The notes beneath the pieces were generated by a model. The model was not told the origin of the DNA. It saw only the letters and a program-made list of their open reading frames with translations, and did not search any database. Positions 35,529 to 43,430 of a stretch of DNA of 64,000 bases are shown piece by piece. The number at the start of each line of letters is the position of its first letter. The first letter of the stretch is position 1. Both the position numbers and the translations under genes were made by a program. This DNA is from Anaeromicropila herbilytica (lineage in GTDB: Bacteria; Bacillota; Clostridia; Lachnospirales; Lachnospiraceae), in NCBI RefSeq assembly GCF_016591975.1, contig NZ_AP024169.1:2147001-2211000 (forward strand), written 5' to 3'.

Positions 35529-35571
35529 TGTAGCTACAGCTACAGTAATATGAGCTTTATTATATTATACT
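35529..35571 (+). promoter_or_regulatory. Crp/Fnr-type operator and promoter of hcp
   Basis: TGTAGCTACAGCTACA (35529-35544) is a perfect 7-2-7 inverted repeat. A 21-nt gap leads to TATACT (35566-35571), and no -35 box is evident. The operator centre is about 41.5 nt from the predicted start site. Confidence 0.75.
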
Positions 35572-35612
35572 TAGCCTATCAAATCAAGCACAACTAAAAA
35601 GGAGATAGATAA

Positions 35613-37250
35613 ATGGATAACAAAATGTTTTGTTTTCAATGTCAAGAAACAGCGGGATGTGTAGGCTGTACAAGTTTTGGAGTATGTGGTAAATCACCTG
35701 AATTAGCAAAGATTCAAGATTTACTAATCTATGTAACAAAAGGCTTAAGTAATGTAACAACTACTTTAAGAGAAGAAGGTAAAAGTGTATCAAAAGAAGT
35801 AAATAACTACATTACCTTAAATCTATTTACTACAATTACAAATGCTAACTTTGATGATGAAATCTTCTATAAGAGAGTAGCAGAAACATTAGCAATTAAA
35901 AATAAATTAGTAGCAGAAGTAAGTGACCAAAGTAAACTTCATAGTGCAGCACTTTGGAATGCAGATACGAAAGAAGAATTCGATAAAAAAGCAATTACAG
36001 TTGGTGTTCTTGCAACTGAAAATGAAGATGTTAGAAGTCTTAGAGAATTAATTACTTATGGATTAAAAGGTCTATCAGCATATGTAAAACATGCAAATGA
36101 ATTAGGACATGATAATGAAGAAGTTAATGCATTCATGCAAAAAGCATTAGCAAAGACATTAGATGATTCCTTAACAGCAGATGAATTAGTAGCACTTACT
36201 CTTGAAACAGGTAAAGTAGGGGTAGATGGTATGGCATTATTAGATACTGCTAATACTTCTTCATACGGTAATCCAGAGATTACAAAAGTAAATATTGGTG
36301 TAGGAAATAAACCTGGTATCCTTATTTCTGGACATGATCTTAAAGATTTAGAACAATTATTAGAGCAAACAAAAGGAACTGGAGTAGATGTTTATACACA
36401 TTCAGAAATGTTACCAGCTCATTACTACCCAGAATTCAAGAAATATGATAACTTCGTAGGAAACTATGGTAATGCATGGTGGAAACAAAAAGAAGAATTC
36501 GAAAGCTTTAATGGACCTATCCTTATGACGACTAACTGTATCGTTCCACCAAAGGATACTTATAAGAATCGTTTATTTACAACAGGAACTTCTGGTATGA
36601 CAGGATGTACTCATATTGAAAAAGATGAAAACGGTAAGAAAGATTTCTCTGCAATTATCGAAATGGCTAAGTCATGTCCAGCTCCTACTCAAATTGAAGA
36701 AGGAGAAATCATTGGTGGATTTGCTCATAATCAAGTATTAGCATTAGCTGATCAAGTAGTAGAAGCAGTTAAGACTGGTGCTATCAAGAAATTCTTCGTA
36801 ATGGCTGGTTGTGACGGACGTCAAAAATCAAGAAGTTACTATACTGATTTTGCAGCAGCTCTTCCAAAAGATACTGTAATTCTTACAGCTGGATGTGCTA
36901 AATACAAATATAATAAGTTAGAACTTGGTGATATCAATGGTATTCCAAGAGTATTAGATGCAGGACAATGTAATGATTCTTACTCATTAGCATTAATCGC
37001 ATTAAAATTACAAGAAGTATTTGGTCTAGAAGATATCAACGAATTACCAATCGCTTTCAACATCGCTTGGTATGAGCAAAAAGCGGTAATCGTTCTTCTA
37101 TCTTTATTACACTTAGGTGTAAAGAACATTCACCTTGGACCAACACTTCCAGCATTCCTTTCTCCAAATGTTGTTAAAGTATTAGTAGATAACTTTGGTA
37201 TCGGCGGAATTACAAATGTTGAAGATGACATGAAGATGTTCTTACAATAA
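35613..37250 (+). CDS. hcp: Hybrid cluster protein (hydroxylamine reductase)
   Basis: 545 residues. The N-terminal cysteines follow C-x2-C-x8-C-x5-C (C7, C10, C19, C25), the spacing found in anaerobe-type Hcp, binding a cubane cluster. Hybrid-cluster ligands are visible in LISGHD, TTNCIVPP, GMTGCTHIE, MAGCDGRQKSR, TAGCAKYKYN and LDAGQCND. Hcp reduces hydroxylamine in vitro and is now thought to reduce nitric oxide in vivo. AAGGAG lies upstream of ATG. A Crp/Fnr-type regulator is divergently encoded and an operator-like palindrome lies in front. Length is as expected. Confidence 0.97.
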   Translation: MDNKMFCFQCQETAGCVGCTSFGVCGKSPELAKIQDLLIYVTKGLSNVTTTLREEGKSVSKEVNNYITLNLFTTITNANFDDEIFYKRVAETLAIKNKLVAEVSDQSKLHSAALWNADTKEEFDKKAITVGVLATENEDVRSLRELITYGLKGLSAYVKHANELGHDNEEVNAFMQKALAKTLDDSLTADELVALTLETGKVGVDGMALLDTANTSSYGNPEITKVNIGVGNKPGILISGHDLKDLEQLLEQTKGTGVDVYTHSEMLPAHYYPEFKKYDNFVGNYGNAWWKQKEEFESFNGPILMTTNCIVPPKDTYKNRLFTTGTSGMTGCTHIEKDENGKKDFSAIIEMAKSCPAPTQIEEGEIIGGFAHNQVLALADQVVEAVKTGAIKKFFVMAGCDGRQKSRSYYTDFAAALPKDTVILTAGCAKYKYNKLELGDINGIPRVLDAGQCNDSYSLALIALKLQEVFGLEDINELPIAFNIAWYEQKAVIVLLSLLHLGVKNIHLGPTLPAFLSPNVVKVLVDNFGIGGITNVEDDMKMFLQ

Positions 37251-37323
37251 TTCCACATCTCCCTCTCTATGAAATGTAAAATAGAGATTAATGTAAGGAA
37301 TAGTTATAAATAAATTTTGCAAG

Positions 37324-37368
37324 AAGCTACAAGCTTAGGTAATTTATACCTATTGCTTGTAGCTTTTA
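37324..37368 (+). terminator. Terminator after hcp
   Basis: Stem AAGCTACAAGC / GCTTGTAGCTT with an inner AGGTA / TACCT pair and TTTTAAT tail. Confidence 0.85.
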
Positions 37369-37370
37369 AT

Positions 37371-37495
37371 TTATAGGAAATTTCATCGAATTTTCTATAA
37401 ATTAAAAAGCACTCCGTGCAGGATGCACACAAGTGCGAAGGAAAGATGTCGCTAATGCGACCGCGCTTGGCGCGAGAGTTTGCATTGCAAACTCT
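37371..37495. repeat. String of consecutive mini-hairpins
   Basis: After one AT-rich hairpin, five perfect small inverted repeats follow within 87 nt: GCAC-TCC-GTGC (37409), GCAC-ACAA-GTGC (37425), GTCGC-TAAT-GCGAC (37448), CGCGC-TTG-GCGCG (37462) and AGAGTTTGC-ATT-GCAAACTCT (37475-37495). The segment is much richer in G+C than its surroundings. No ORF is seen; the remaining intergenic sequence to 37600 is AT-rich. Confidence 0.7.
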
Positions 37496-37601
37496 TTGTT
37501 CTATTTGTATAAAGATTGTTTTGGCTGATTGAATTATCTTTGATAGTATCTAGTAAATTTAAGAAAGTAAAATTTATTAAATATAAATATCTATTAATGT
37601 A

Positions 37602-37659
37602 TTGACAAAAGTTCTCAGTTGGTATACTATTTAACTAATTAGTTAACTAATTAAATTAG
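37602..37659 (+). promoter_or_regulatory. Promoter and palindromic operator of the ArsR/SdpI operon
   Basis: TTGACA (37602-37607), 15 nt, extended TGGTATACT (-10 at 37623-37628). A perfect 16-bp palindrome TTAACTAATTAGTTAA (37631-37646) covers the start site, followed by CTAATTAAATTAG, a second imperfect palindrome. This is a typical arrangement for autorepression by an ArsR-type dimer. Confidence 0.7.
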
Positions 37660-37680
37660 TTGAAAGAAAGGAGAATCAAA

Positions 37681-37941
37681 ATGGCAAATGTATTTAAAGC
37701 TTTAGGGGATCCTACTCGTCGTGAAATACTAAAGTTACTGAATGAGAGGGATATGAATGCAGGAGAGATTGCAGAGCGTTTTGATATGTCTAAGCCAGCT
37801 ATAACAAAGCATTTAGATATATTAAGAGAAGCAGAATTGATATCATCAGAGAAAAAAGGGCTATTTGTTATATATTCCATCAATGTTACTGTCTTGCAAG
37901 AAGCTTTAAGTAATTTTATTTCCATATTTGATAAAAAGTAA
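37681..37941 (+). CDS. ArsR/SdpR-type transcriptional repressor
   Basis: 86 residues from ATG 37681 (AAAGGAG upstream; a TTG at 37660 lies before that RBS). A winged helix of the ArsR type: FKALGDPTRREILKLLNERDMNAGEIAERFDMSKPAITKHLDILREAELI. There is no metal-binding cysteine pair in the recognition helix. The next gene begins 1 nt after the stop and encodes an SdpI-like protein, so this is an SdpR/SdpI-style regulator-immunity pair. A strong palindrome covers its promoter, consistent with autorepression. Confidence 0.88.
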   Translation: MANVFKALGDPTRREILKLLNERDMNAGEIAERFDMSKPAITKHLDILREAELISSEKKGLFVIYSINVTVLQEALSNFISIFDKK

Positions 37942-37942
37942 T

Positions 37943-38548
37943 ATGAGAAGAAATAATAAAGTGTTTGATCTAGTAATATGTGCTCTTTCATTTGTAATCT
38001 TGGGAATTGGCTTTTTTGCTCCAGAAAAGAAATTGAGCTTATGCATTTCTGGACTAATCGTGTATGTGCTATTAATCATGATACACATTTATGCTCCAAA
38101 GATTGCACATCTTTCAGAAGATAATCCAAAAGTAAAGACAATGAGGAGATTTAACTTTTTCCTGATGGTATTCTTGCCTCTAGCTTTTACCACTTTAAAT
38201 TGGATATCGGTATCTAATATCCATTATCAGAAAAATGAGGAGTTCTTTGAATTAATCATGTGCGTGGCGTTAATTGTTGTCTTTGGAAATATAGCTCCTA
38301 AAATCCCATTCAATCGATACATGGGGTTAAGATTACCTTGGACTGTTCGTGATGAAATGACTTGGAAAGCAGCACATAAACTTCTGGGGATTATTACATT
38401 TCCAATTGCATTTATAATAGTAATTGGTAGTCTTATGGTAAGTCCAAAAGATTTCATGATTGGTGGCTTAATCGCGTGGATAGTAATACCTAGCACCTAT
38501 TCATTGTATTATTATTGTAAAGAAAAAAGTAAGAGAGAAAACTATTAA
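37943..38548 (+). CDS. SdpI-family membrane protein
   Basis: 201 residues with six or so transmembrane helices. IAPKIPFNRYMGLRLPWTVRDEMTWKAAHKLLG is the SdpI/DUF1648 signature region. In B. subtilis, SdpI gives immunity to the SdpC toxin and sequesters the repressor SdpR at the membrane. No sdpC-like toxin gene is nearby, so the pair may sense a foreign toxin or another membrane stress. It begins 1 nt after the ArsR stop (a TTG at 37928 would overlap), implying translational coupling. Confidence 0.85.
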   Translation: MRRNNKVFDLVICALSFVILGIGFFAPEKKLSLCISGLIVYVLLIMIHIYAPKIAHLSEDNPKVKTMRRFNFFLMVFLPLAFTTLNWISVSNIHYQKNEEFFELIMCVALIVVFGNIAPKIPFNRYMGLRLPWTVRDEMTWKAAHKLLGIITFPIAFIIVIGSLMVSPKDFMIGGLIAWIVIPSTYSLYYYCKEKSKRENY

Positions 38549-38552
38549 TATG

Positions 38553-38596
38553 GATGGTCAAGAAGTACTAATATACAGTATTTCTTGACCATCTTT
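38553..38596 (+). terminator. Terminator after the SdpI gene
   Basis: Stem GATGGTCAAGAA / TTCTTGACCATC extended by TACT / AGTA pairs, then TTTCTG. Confidence 0.85.
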
Positions 38597-38617
38597 CTGT
38601 ATGCAAAATGATTTCTA

Positions 38618-38674
38618 TTGACAGTTAGTAATAAAAGGTATATTATAATAGAACGGTGTTCTATAAAAGAACAC
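38618..38674 (+). promoter_or_regulatory. Promoter and operator of the TetR gene
   Basis: TTGACA (38618-38623), 17 nt, TATTAT (38641-38646). Just downstream is GTGTTCT-ATAAA-AGAACAC (38656-38674), a perfect 7-5-7 inverted repeat, and GTTCTATAAAAGAA occurs twice in a row. It is a probable autoregulatory site. Confidence 0.7.
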
Positions 38675-38704
38675 AGTTCTATAAAAGAAAATGAAGGTGT
38701 ACCA

Positions 38705-39328
38705 ATGACTGTAAAGAATAGAAGAGAACGTGAAAAGGAAGAAATGAGAGAACTTATTCTAAGTACGGCAAGTGATCTTATTGCGATTGAAGGTCTGGAG
38801 AAGTTATCAATTAGAAAAATTGCCAGCGAAATTGAATATGCACCATCTGTTATTTATCATTATTTCAAAGATAAAGAAGAAATATTAAATATTATTATGC
38901 AAAGAGGATATAGTAAAATAACCTCAGCTGTTGGAAATGCTTTAGTGGAGCCAGATTCACCAGAAGAGAAATTGAAGAAAATTACAAGAGAATATATTGA
39001 AGTTGCACTTAGTATGCCAGATCAATTTCTTGTTGTGCAATTAAACGGATCACCAGAGGTGTTAAAGCATACAGGCTTTTTATTTCAAGGAGCATCAAAA
39101 GAAAAACCTGCTCTTGCAACATTATATGAATGTCTGAAAGAACTGTATCAGGATAAAGAGGTGGAGGAAGACACGATTGAATTAACAGCTCAGATAATTG
39201 CAGCCTCCACCTTAGGATTAATCATTAAACTAATTAAGGAAAAAGATATTAGTGACGAACAAAGAGAAAGATTAATTAATTTTTATACCAATGAAATTGT
39301 GTTAAGAGTTGTAGTATCGATAAAATAA
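38705..39328 (+). CDS. TetR family transcriptional regulator
   Basis: 207 residues from ATG 38705, with AAGGTG upstream; the frame is open to 38618 but that part overlaps the promoter and operator. The N-terminal HTH reads LILSTASDLIAIEGLEKLSIRKIASEIEYAPSVIYHYFKDKEEIL, standard TetR. The C-terminal helical ligand domain is unassigned. It heads a possible operon with a flavodoxin and a membrane protein, separated by 118 and 174 nt, so separate promoters are also possible. Confidence 0.92.
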   Translation: MTVKNRREREKEEMRELILSTASDLIAIEGLEKLSIRKIASEIEYAPSVIYHYFKDKEEILNIIMQRGYSKITSAVGNALVEPDSPEEKLKKITREYIEVALSMPDQFLVVQLNGSPEVLKHTGFLFQGASKEKPALATLYECLKELYQDKEVEEDTIELTAQIIAASTLGLIIKLIKEKDISDEQRERLINFYTNEIVLRVVVSIK

Positions 39329-39446
39329 GTATTAAGTATAAAAGTTGGTTAGGGTATCAAAGCTAAAGAAAATCTAAAATACATGAGATTAAAAATATAA
39401 GACCAATATGTATATTAAAAAGTAAAGGAAAGGTATGGTGAGTAGA

Positions 39447-39923
39447 ATGAATACATTAATCGTTTATGCAAGCAAACATGGAACTACTAAGAAGTGTGCA
39501 GACCTATTAGCAAAGCAATTAGTTGGTAATGTAGAGTTAGTGAATCTTAATAAGGCCTATTCAATTACTACTTGGAATTATGACACGGTTATTCTTGGTG
39601 GCTCAATCTATGCGGGAAGAATTAGAAAAGAAATATCTGATTTCTGTACTAAAAATATGAAAGAACTGAAAAATGTAAGAGTTGGTTTATTTATATGTGC
39701 TATGAGTGAGGGAGAAGAAGCAGTTAAGCTGATAGAACAGAACTTTCAAGAAGAACTAAGGAATAGAGCAATTGCTAAAGAGTCATTTGGTGGTGAATTC
39801 TTAATGGAGCAGATGAATTTTCTGGAGAGATTTATTATAAAAAAGATCTCGAAAGTAACAACCAATCAATCTAATATACGAGAAGATAATATTAAGAAAT
39901 TTGCTGATGAAGTGAATTCATAG
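39447..39923 (+). CDS. Flavodoxin-domain protein
   Basis: 158 residues. LIVYASKHGTTKKCADLLA is the FMN phosphate loop, YDTVILGGSIYAGRIRKEI the second flavin contact, and GLFICAMSEGEE the third strand. It resembles the HemG/menaquinone-dependent protoporphyrinogen oxidase-like branch of flavodoxins, but no haem genes are nearby. In-frame ATG 39435 directly abuts the AAAGG RBS, so ATG 39447 is preferred. Probably controlled by the upstream TetR protein. Confidence 0.85.
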   Translation: MNTLIVYASKHGTTKKCADLLAKQLVGNVELVNLNKAYSITTWNYDTVILGGSIYAGRIRKEISDFCTKNMKELKNVRVGLFICAMSEGEEAVKLIEQNFQEELRNRAIAKESFGGEFLMEQMNFLERFIIKKISKVTTNQSNIREDNIKKFADEVNS

Positions 39924-40069
39924 TGTGCATAAAAGCTTAGGGCTACTGAATGGAGAGTAGTGTAAAGAAATACAATTTCACACGTTGATTTTAGATGTGC
40001 AAGCAAGTCACAGATATGTAGGTTAGTAGGAATAAAACATTTCACCGTATCACACCTTTGATTTGTACA

Positions 40070-40097
40070 TCGCCAAAGGCGACAGATGGGAGCTAGT
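40070..40097 (+). repeat. Hairpin-plus-RBS repeat, copy 2
   Basis: TCGCC-AAA-GGCGA hairpin followed by CAGATGGGAGCTAGT and, immediately, the ATG of the membrane protein gene. It differs from copy 1 (15046) only by a compensated base pair in the stem. Confidence 0.6.
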
Positions 40098-40976
40098 ATG
40101 AAAAACGACAAAACGATAAGAAACTTAATTTTATGTATTGCATTTCTATCTATTATAGCTTCTGCAATAGGAATTTTTTCAAAAGGAGGGCCTGGTGTCA
40201 ATGAGATTACATCATTCCGTGGTGAAACGATAAAACTACATGGCATTGGATTATACAAAAATGATTCTGTCTCAGTAGCTGCGCAAGGAATTGCACAGGA
40301 TATTGTAACATTATTTGTTGGAGTCCCTCTGTTATTGTTAGCATTATACTTTACAGGAAAAGGATTTTTAAAGGCGAGATTATTACTTACGGGTACACTT
40401 GGATACTTTTTATATACTTATATATCTTATGTTTTTCTATGGATGTATAATCCATTGTTTATAGTATACGTAGTTCTCATGTCCACAAGTTTCTTTGCCT
40501 TTACATTGTCGATCTTAAGTATAGATATGGATAGACTAAGTACTTCTTTTGATAAAAAGTTACCAGTTAAATTTCTAGGTGGTTTTCAAATATTCTTGGC
40601 TGTAGCATTATGTATGATGTGGTTAGGAAAAATAGCACCAACGATAATGAATAATAGAGTACCAGTTGGTTTAGAACACTATACTACTTTAGTTATCCAA
40701 GGATTGGATCTAGGATTTATCGTACCAATTGCGTTCCTATCGGGAGTATTCTTAATGAAAAGAAGACCAATTGGCTATTTACTTTCATCGGTTGTTATTA
40801 TGAAAGGTTTTACCATGGGTATTGCAATTACAGCGATGATAATCGGTCAGTATATAGCAGGGGTTAAGATGGGACTAGCGAGTGTTGTAATATTCTTAAT
40901 CTTTAGCTTATTCGTATGTTTTTGTATGGTGATTTTATTAAAGAATATAAAGGAAGACCAAAAGATTATTCAATAG
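40098..40976 (+). CDS. Multi-pass membrane protein, unknown function
   Basis: 292 residues with about eight hydrophobic segments, one N-terminal anchor followed by an extracellular-looking loop (GVNEITSFRGETIKLHGIGLY) and then the rest of the helices. No family is recognised with confidence. The start at 40098 is set by GGGAG of the repeat 7-8 nt upstream; the frame extends to 40086 through the repeat. It follows the flavodoxin gene and may belong to the TetR-controlled group. A strong terminator follows. Confidence 0.7.
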   Translation: MKNDKTIRNLILCIAFLSIIASAIGIFSKGGPGVNEITSFRGETIKLHGIGLYKNDSVSVAAQGIAQDIVTLFVGVPLLLLALYFTGKGFLKARLLLTGTLGYFLYTYISYVFLWMYNPLFIVYVVLMSTSFFAFTLSILSIDMDRLSTSFDKKLPVKFLGGFQIFLAVALCMMWLGKIAPTIMNNRVPVGLEHYTTLVIQGLDLGFIVPIAFLSGVFLMKRRPIGYLLSSVVIMKGFTMGIAITAMIIGQYIAGVKMGLASVVIFLIFSLFVCFCMVILLKNIKEDQKIIQ

Positions 40977-41018
40977 TATATTATACTTGATCAATTGGTC
41001 ATAACAATATATAAATAT

Positions 41019-41063
41019 AAAAAGAGTATCACATAATATTTCTTTTGTGATACTCTTTTTTTG
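41019..41063. terminator. Bidirectional terminator
   Basis: Stem AAAAAGAGTATCACA and its complement, 12-nt loop, long T-run; shared with the convergent MCP gene. Confidence 0.9.
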
Positions 41064-41109
41064 CGCCTTCAATTCTATTTATTCATAGTATTAAGAAGAG
41101 ATGCTTACT

Positions 41110-43197
41110 TTAAATCTTGAACTTAGAGATCTGATTCGTCAATTCATCAGCGCTTTTCTTCGTTTCTAATACTTTATCCATAACATCAGCAGAATTCATA
41201 TTAGCCTCAGTAACTCTACTAGCTATATCGGTTGTTCCGGTAGCACTTTCATTAGCAGCAATTGCTACACCATTGATAGCGGAAGTAATATTCTCCATGG
41301 AAGCCAGTAATTCTTCTGCAGTAGCACTGAACTCAGTCACTAAATCATCAACAAATCTTGCATCATCACTATACTTATCGGCAACCTCTAGCATGTTGGC
41401 ATAGTCATTATGCACATTATTTGTAATAAAGGCCAATAAATGATTCGAACTGTTTGATAAATGAGTAACAGAAGAGGTTACTTTATTGGTTACATCCTGA
41501 ATCTTCATTACAGCAGATTTGGATTGTTCTGCGAGTTGTCTAATTTCATCAGCTACTACGGAGAAACCACGACCAGATTCGCCTGCTCTGGCTGCCTCGA
41601 TTGCTGCATTTAAAGCTAGGAGATTGGTTTGTTCTGTGATTTCCATAATGGATTCCGTTAGTATATTAATTTGCTCAACAACTTTAGAATCATTGATTGC
41701 CTGTTCCACATCTTTTTTCGTATCATTAAATAAGTTTGAAGTATTATTTTGAGCAGTATGAATGTTTTCTTTGGTAGATTCTGCTCTAATATTAATATCT
41801 TTTGCAGCTATTGCACCTTGTTCAGATCTACTGGCAATACTTTGAATCGCATTTCTTATTTCTTCTGAGGTTAATGCCATTTGCTCGGTTGATGCAGCGC
41901 TCTCTTCGGTACATGCAGCCATTTCTTCGGTTGTTGCAGATACATTTTCTAGGTTATCTGTTAAGTTACTAATATTATGAATAACACCCTCAACTTTTTT
42001 ATCAATAAGATTTGCTTCTTCTGATATGGTTGAAACTAAATTTTTTAAGGAATTCTTCATTTCTTGAATGCCATTTGCAATAATGCCTATTTCATCTTTT
42101 CTAGCTAATGATTTAGAATCGACATCAATAAGAAAATTACCTTTTGATATCTCACTAAGATATTCAGAAGATTTTTTGATAGGATTAGCAATTCGTTTTG
42201 CAATTACTGATATTATGATAAATGATACTGTGATAGAAATAATTGATAATACAATACCAAAATACCAAGTGTTTGTAATGAATTGCATTACATCGGCTTT
42301 ATTTTCTACTGTTATTACAGCCCAGTTATCGGATGTGCCTGGTAAAGAGATACTGTGATAAGCACTAATAACATTTACACCATTGTTATCTTTATAGCTG
42401 GCAGAACCAGCTTTACCTTGAAGTGCTAGGGTTGTAATATGTTGAAGAGTAGACGGAACTTTGATTTTTTTCTCTATGGTTAATTGATTGCCTGCTTCAT
42501 CTGTAAGAACATTGCCAGAGGAGTCTTTCTTTAGTTCTGTTTTTTTGGCAGTCTTATAGTTATATAATTCAGATATTTGCTTTGAGTCTGGATGCGCAAT
42601 TACAACGCCTTCACCATCAACAATAAATGCATATTTACTACCTTTACTATATTTCTTAATCTTTTCTTGTAGGTCAGATAGTTTGATATCTGCGCCCATA
42701 ACTCCAACAAAATTGTTTGAACTATCATTTATTGGCATTGCAATTGTAGTTACAGGAGTGTTACTAGAAAGTGAGTAGTATGATTTGCTAACGAAAGAAG
42801 TCTTCTCATCTTTTACTTTTTGGAACCACCAACGATTCGAACGGTCACCTAAATCACCACTGGTTTTCGCTGTTTGCATTCCACTAGGATTCTCGATATG
42901 TAGAAGATCAAAGTAGGAATTTTTTGCAATAACATTCATTAGAACTTGCTTTTGTTTTATAGGATCAAAACTAATTACTTCATTATTTAATGCTAACTGC
43001 TCCGTAATTGCATATCCTTTTTCAATAAATGTTGTAACTTGGTCGGAAAGAGATTCGGCTTGTACACGATTGTTATGATTTAACTCTTTCTCATATTTGT
43101 CTTTCATATAAATACTATTTGCCAGCATGTACACAAGGATTGGAACCACTACTAGCACAAGCGTATTTACAATTAATTTATTTTTAATTGATTTCAT
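41110..43197 (-). CDS. Methyl-accepting chemotaxis protein
   Basis: 695 residues: membrane helix (about 8-28), an extracellular dCache-type sensor (about 35-310), a second helix (about 315-340), HAMP, and a long signalling domain with the hairpin tip EQTNLLALNAAIEAARAGESGRGFSVVA. RWWF, the following YY and GVMGADI recall part of the dCache amino-acid-binding motif, but the leading Tyr is absent, so the ligand is open. GGAGG lies upstream. It is divergent from the ABC exporter, whose leader shares a 14-nt motif with this gene's leader. Confidence 0.93.
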   Translation of the reverse strand: MKSIKNKLIVNTLVLVVVPILVYMLANSIYMKDKYEKELNHNNRVQAESLSDQVTTFIEKGYAITEQLALNNEVISFDPIKQKQVLMNVIAKNSYFDLLHIENPSGMQTAKTSGDLGDRSNRWWFQKVKDEKTSFVSKSYYSLSSNTPVTTIAMPINDSSNNFVGVMGADIKLSDLQEKIKKYSKGSKYAFIVDGEGVVIAHPDSKQISELYNYKTAKKTELKKDSSGNVLTDEAGNQLTIEKKIKVPSTLQHITTLALQGKAGSASYKDNNGVNVISAYHSISLPGTSDNWAVITVENKADVMQFITNTWYFGIVLSIISITVSFIIISVIAKRIANPIKKSSEYLSEISKGNFLIDVDSKSLARKDEIGIIANGIQEMKNSLKNLVSTISEEANLIDKKVEGVIHNISNLTDNLENVSATTEEMAACTEESAASTEQMALTSEEIRNAIQSIASRSEQGAIAAKDINIRAESTKENIHTAQNNTSNLFNDTKKDVEQAINDSKVVEQINILTESIMEITEQTNLLALNAAIEAARAGESGRGFSVVADEIRQLAEQSKSAVMKIQDVTNKVTSSVTHLSNSSNHLLAFITNNVHNDYANMLEVADKYSDDARFVDDLVTEFSATAEELLASMENITSAINGVAIAANESATGTTDIASRVTEANMNSADVMDKVLETKKSADELTNQISKFKI

Positions 43198-43218
43198 ATT
43201 TATACATCCTCCTTGGTA

Positions 43219-43312
43219 TAATTTAGTAATATGATTATATCATACAAAAAATGTTATTTATATTGGCAATATTGACATATTTCGACTTTAAAGGTATTAT
43301 ATTACTAAATTA
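43219..43312. promoter_or_regulatory. Divergent promoter region with a shared 14-nt motif
   Basis: TAATTTAGTAATAT (43219-43232) and its exact complement ATATTACTAAATTA (43299-43312) lie just downstream of the -10 boxes of the MCP (TATAAT, minus strand) and the ABC leader (TTGACA 43272-43277, 17 nt, TATTAT 43295-43300). Confidence 0.6.
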
Positions 43313-43330
43313 TCTATGGAGGAATGTAAA

Positions 43331-43354
43331 ATGTCAGTACAATTATACTTCTAA
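43331..43354 (+). CDS. Seven-codon leader ORF (MSVQLYF)
   Basis: ATG-TCA-GTA-CAA-TTA-TAC-TTC-TAA with GGAGG at 43318-43322, eight nt before ATG. It lies 76 nt upstream of the ABC exporter start and is followed at 43369-43398 by a hairpin with a T-rich tail. The ideal RBS argues it is translated. The arrangement is that of a leader peptide for ribosome-mediated attenuation; a tiny secreted peptide is an alternative. Confidence 0.5.
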   Translation: MSVQLYF

Positions 43355-43368
43355 TTTTTTATATTTTT

Positions 43369-43398
43369 AAAAGAGGGCATCTCGGATGCTTTTATTTT
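43369..43398 (+). terminator. Attenuator-like hairpin before the ABC exporter
   Basis: GCATC-TCG-GATGC stem with outer AAAA / TTTT pairing around a purine bulge, then ATTTTG. It is a modest terminator positioned between the leader ORF and the exporter gene. Confidence 0.45.
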
Positions 43399-43430
43399 GA
43401 TACAAAAATATAAAAATTTTGGAGGATATT

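Noticed and set aside
37371..37495. CRISPR array
   Set aside because: The hairpins differ in sequence and there is no repeat-spacer periodicity; no cas genes are in the window.
39866..40258. 130-codon minus-strand ORF across the flavodoxin/membrane protein spacer
   Set aside because: No RBS, no domain, and it overlaps two well-supported plus-strand genes and the hairpin/RBS repeat.
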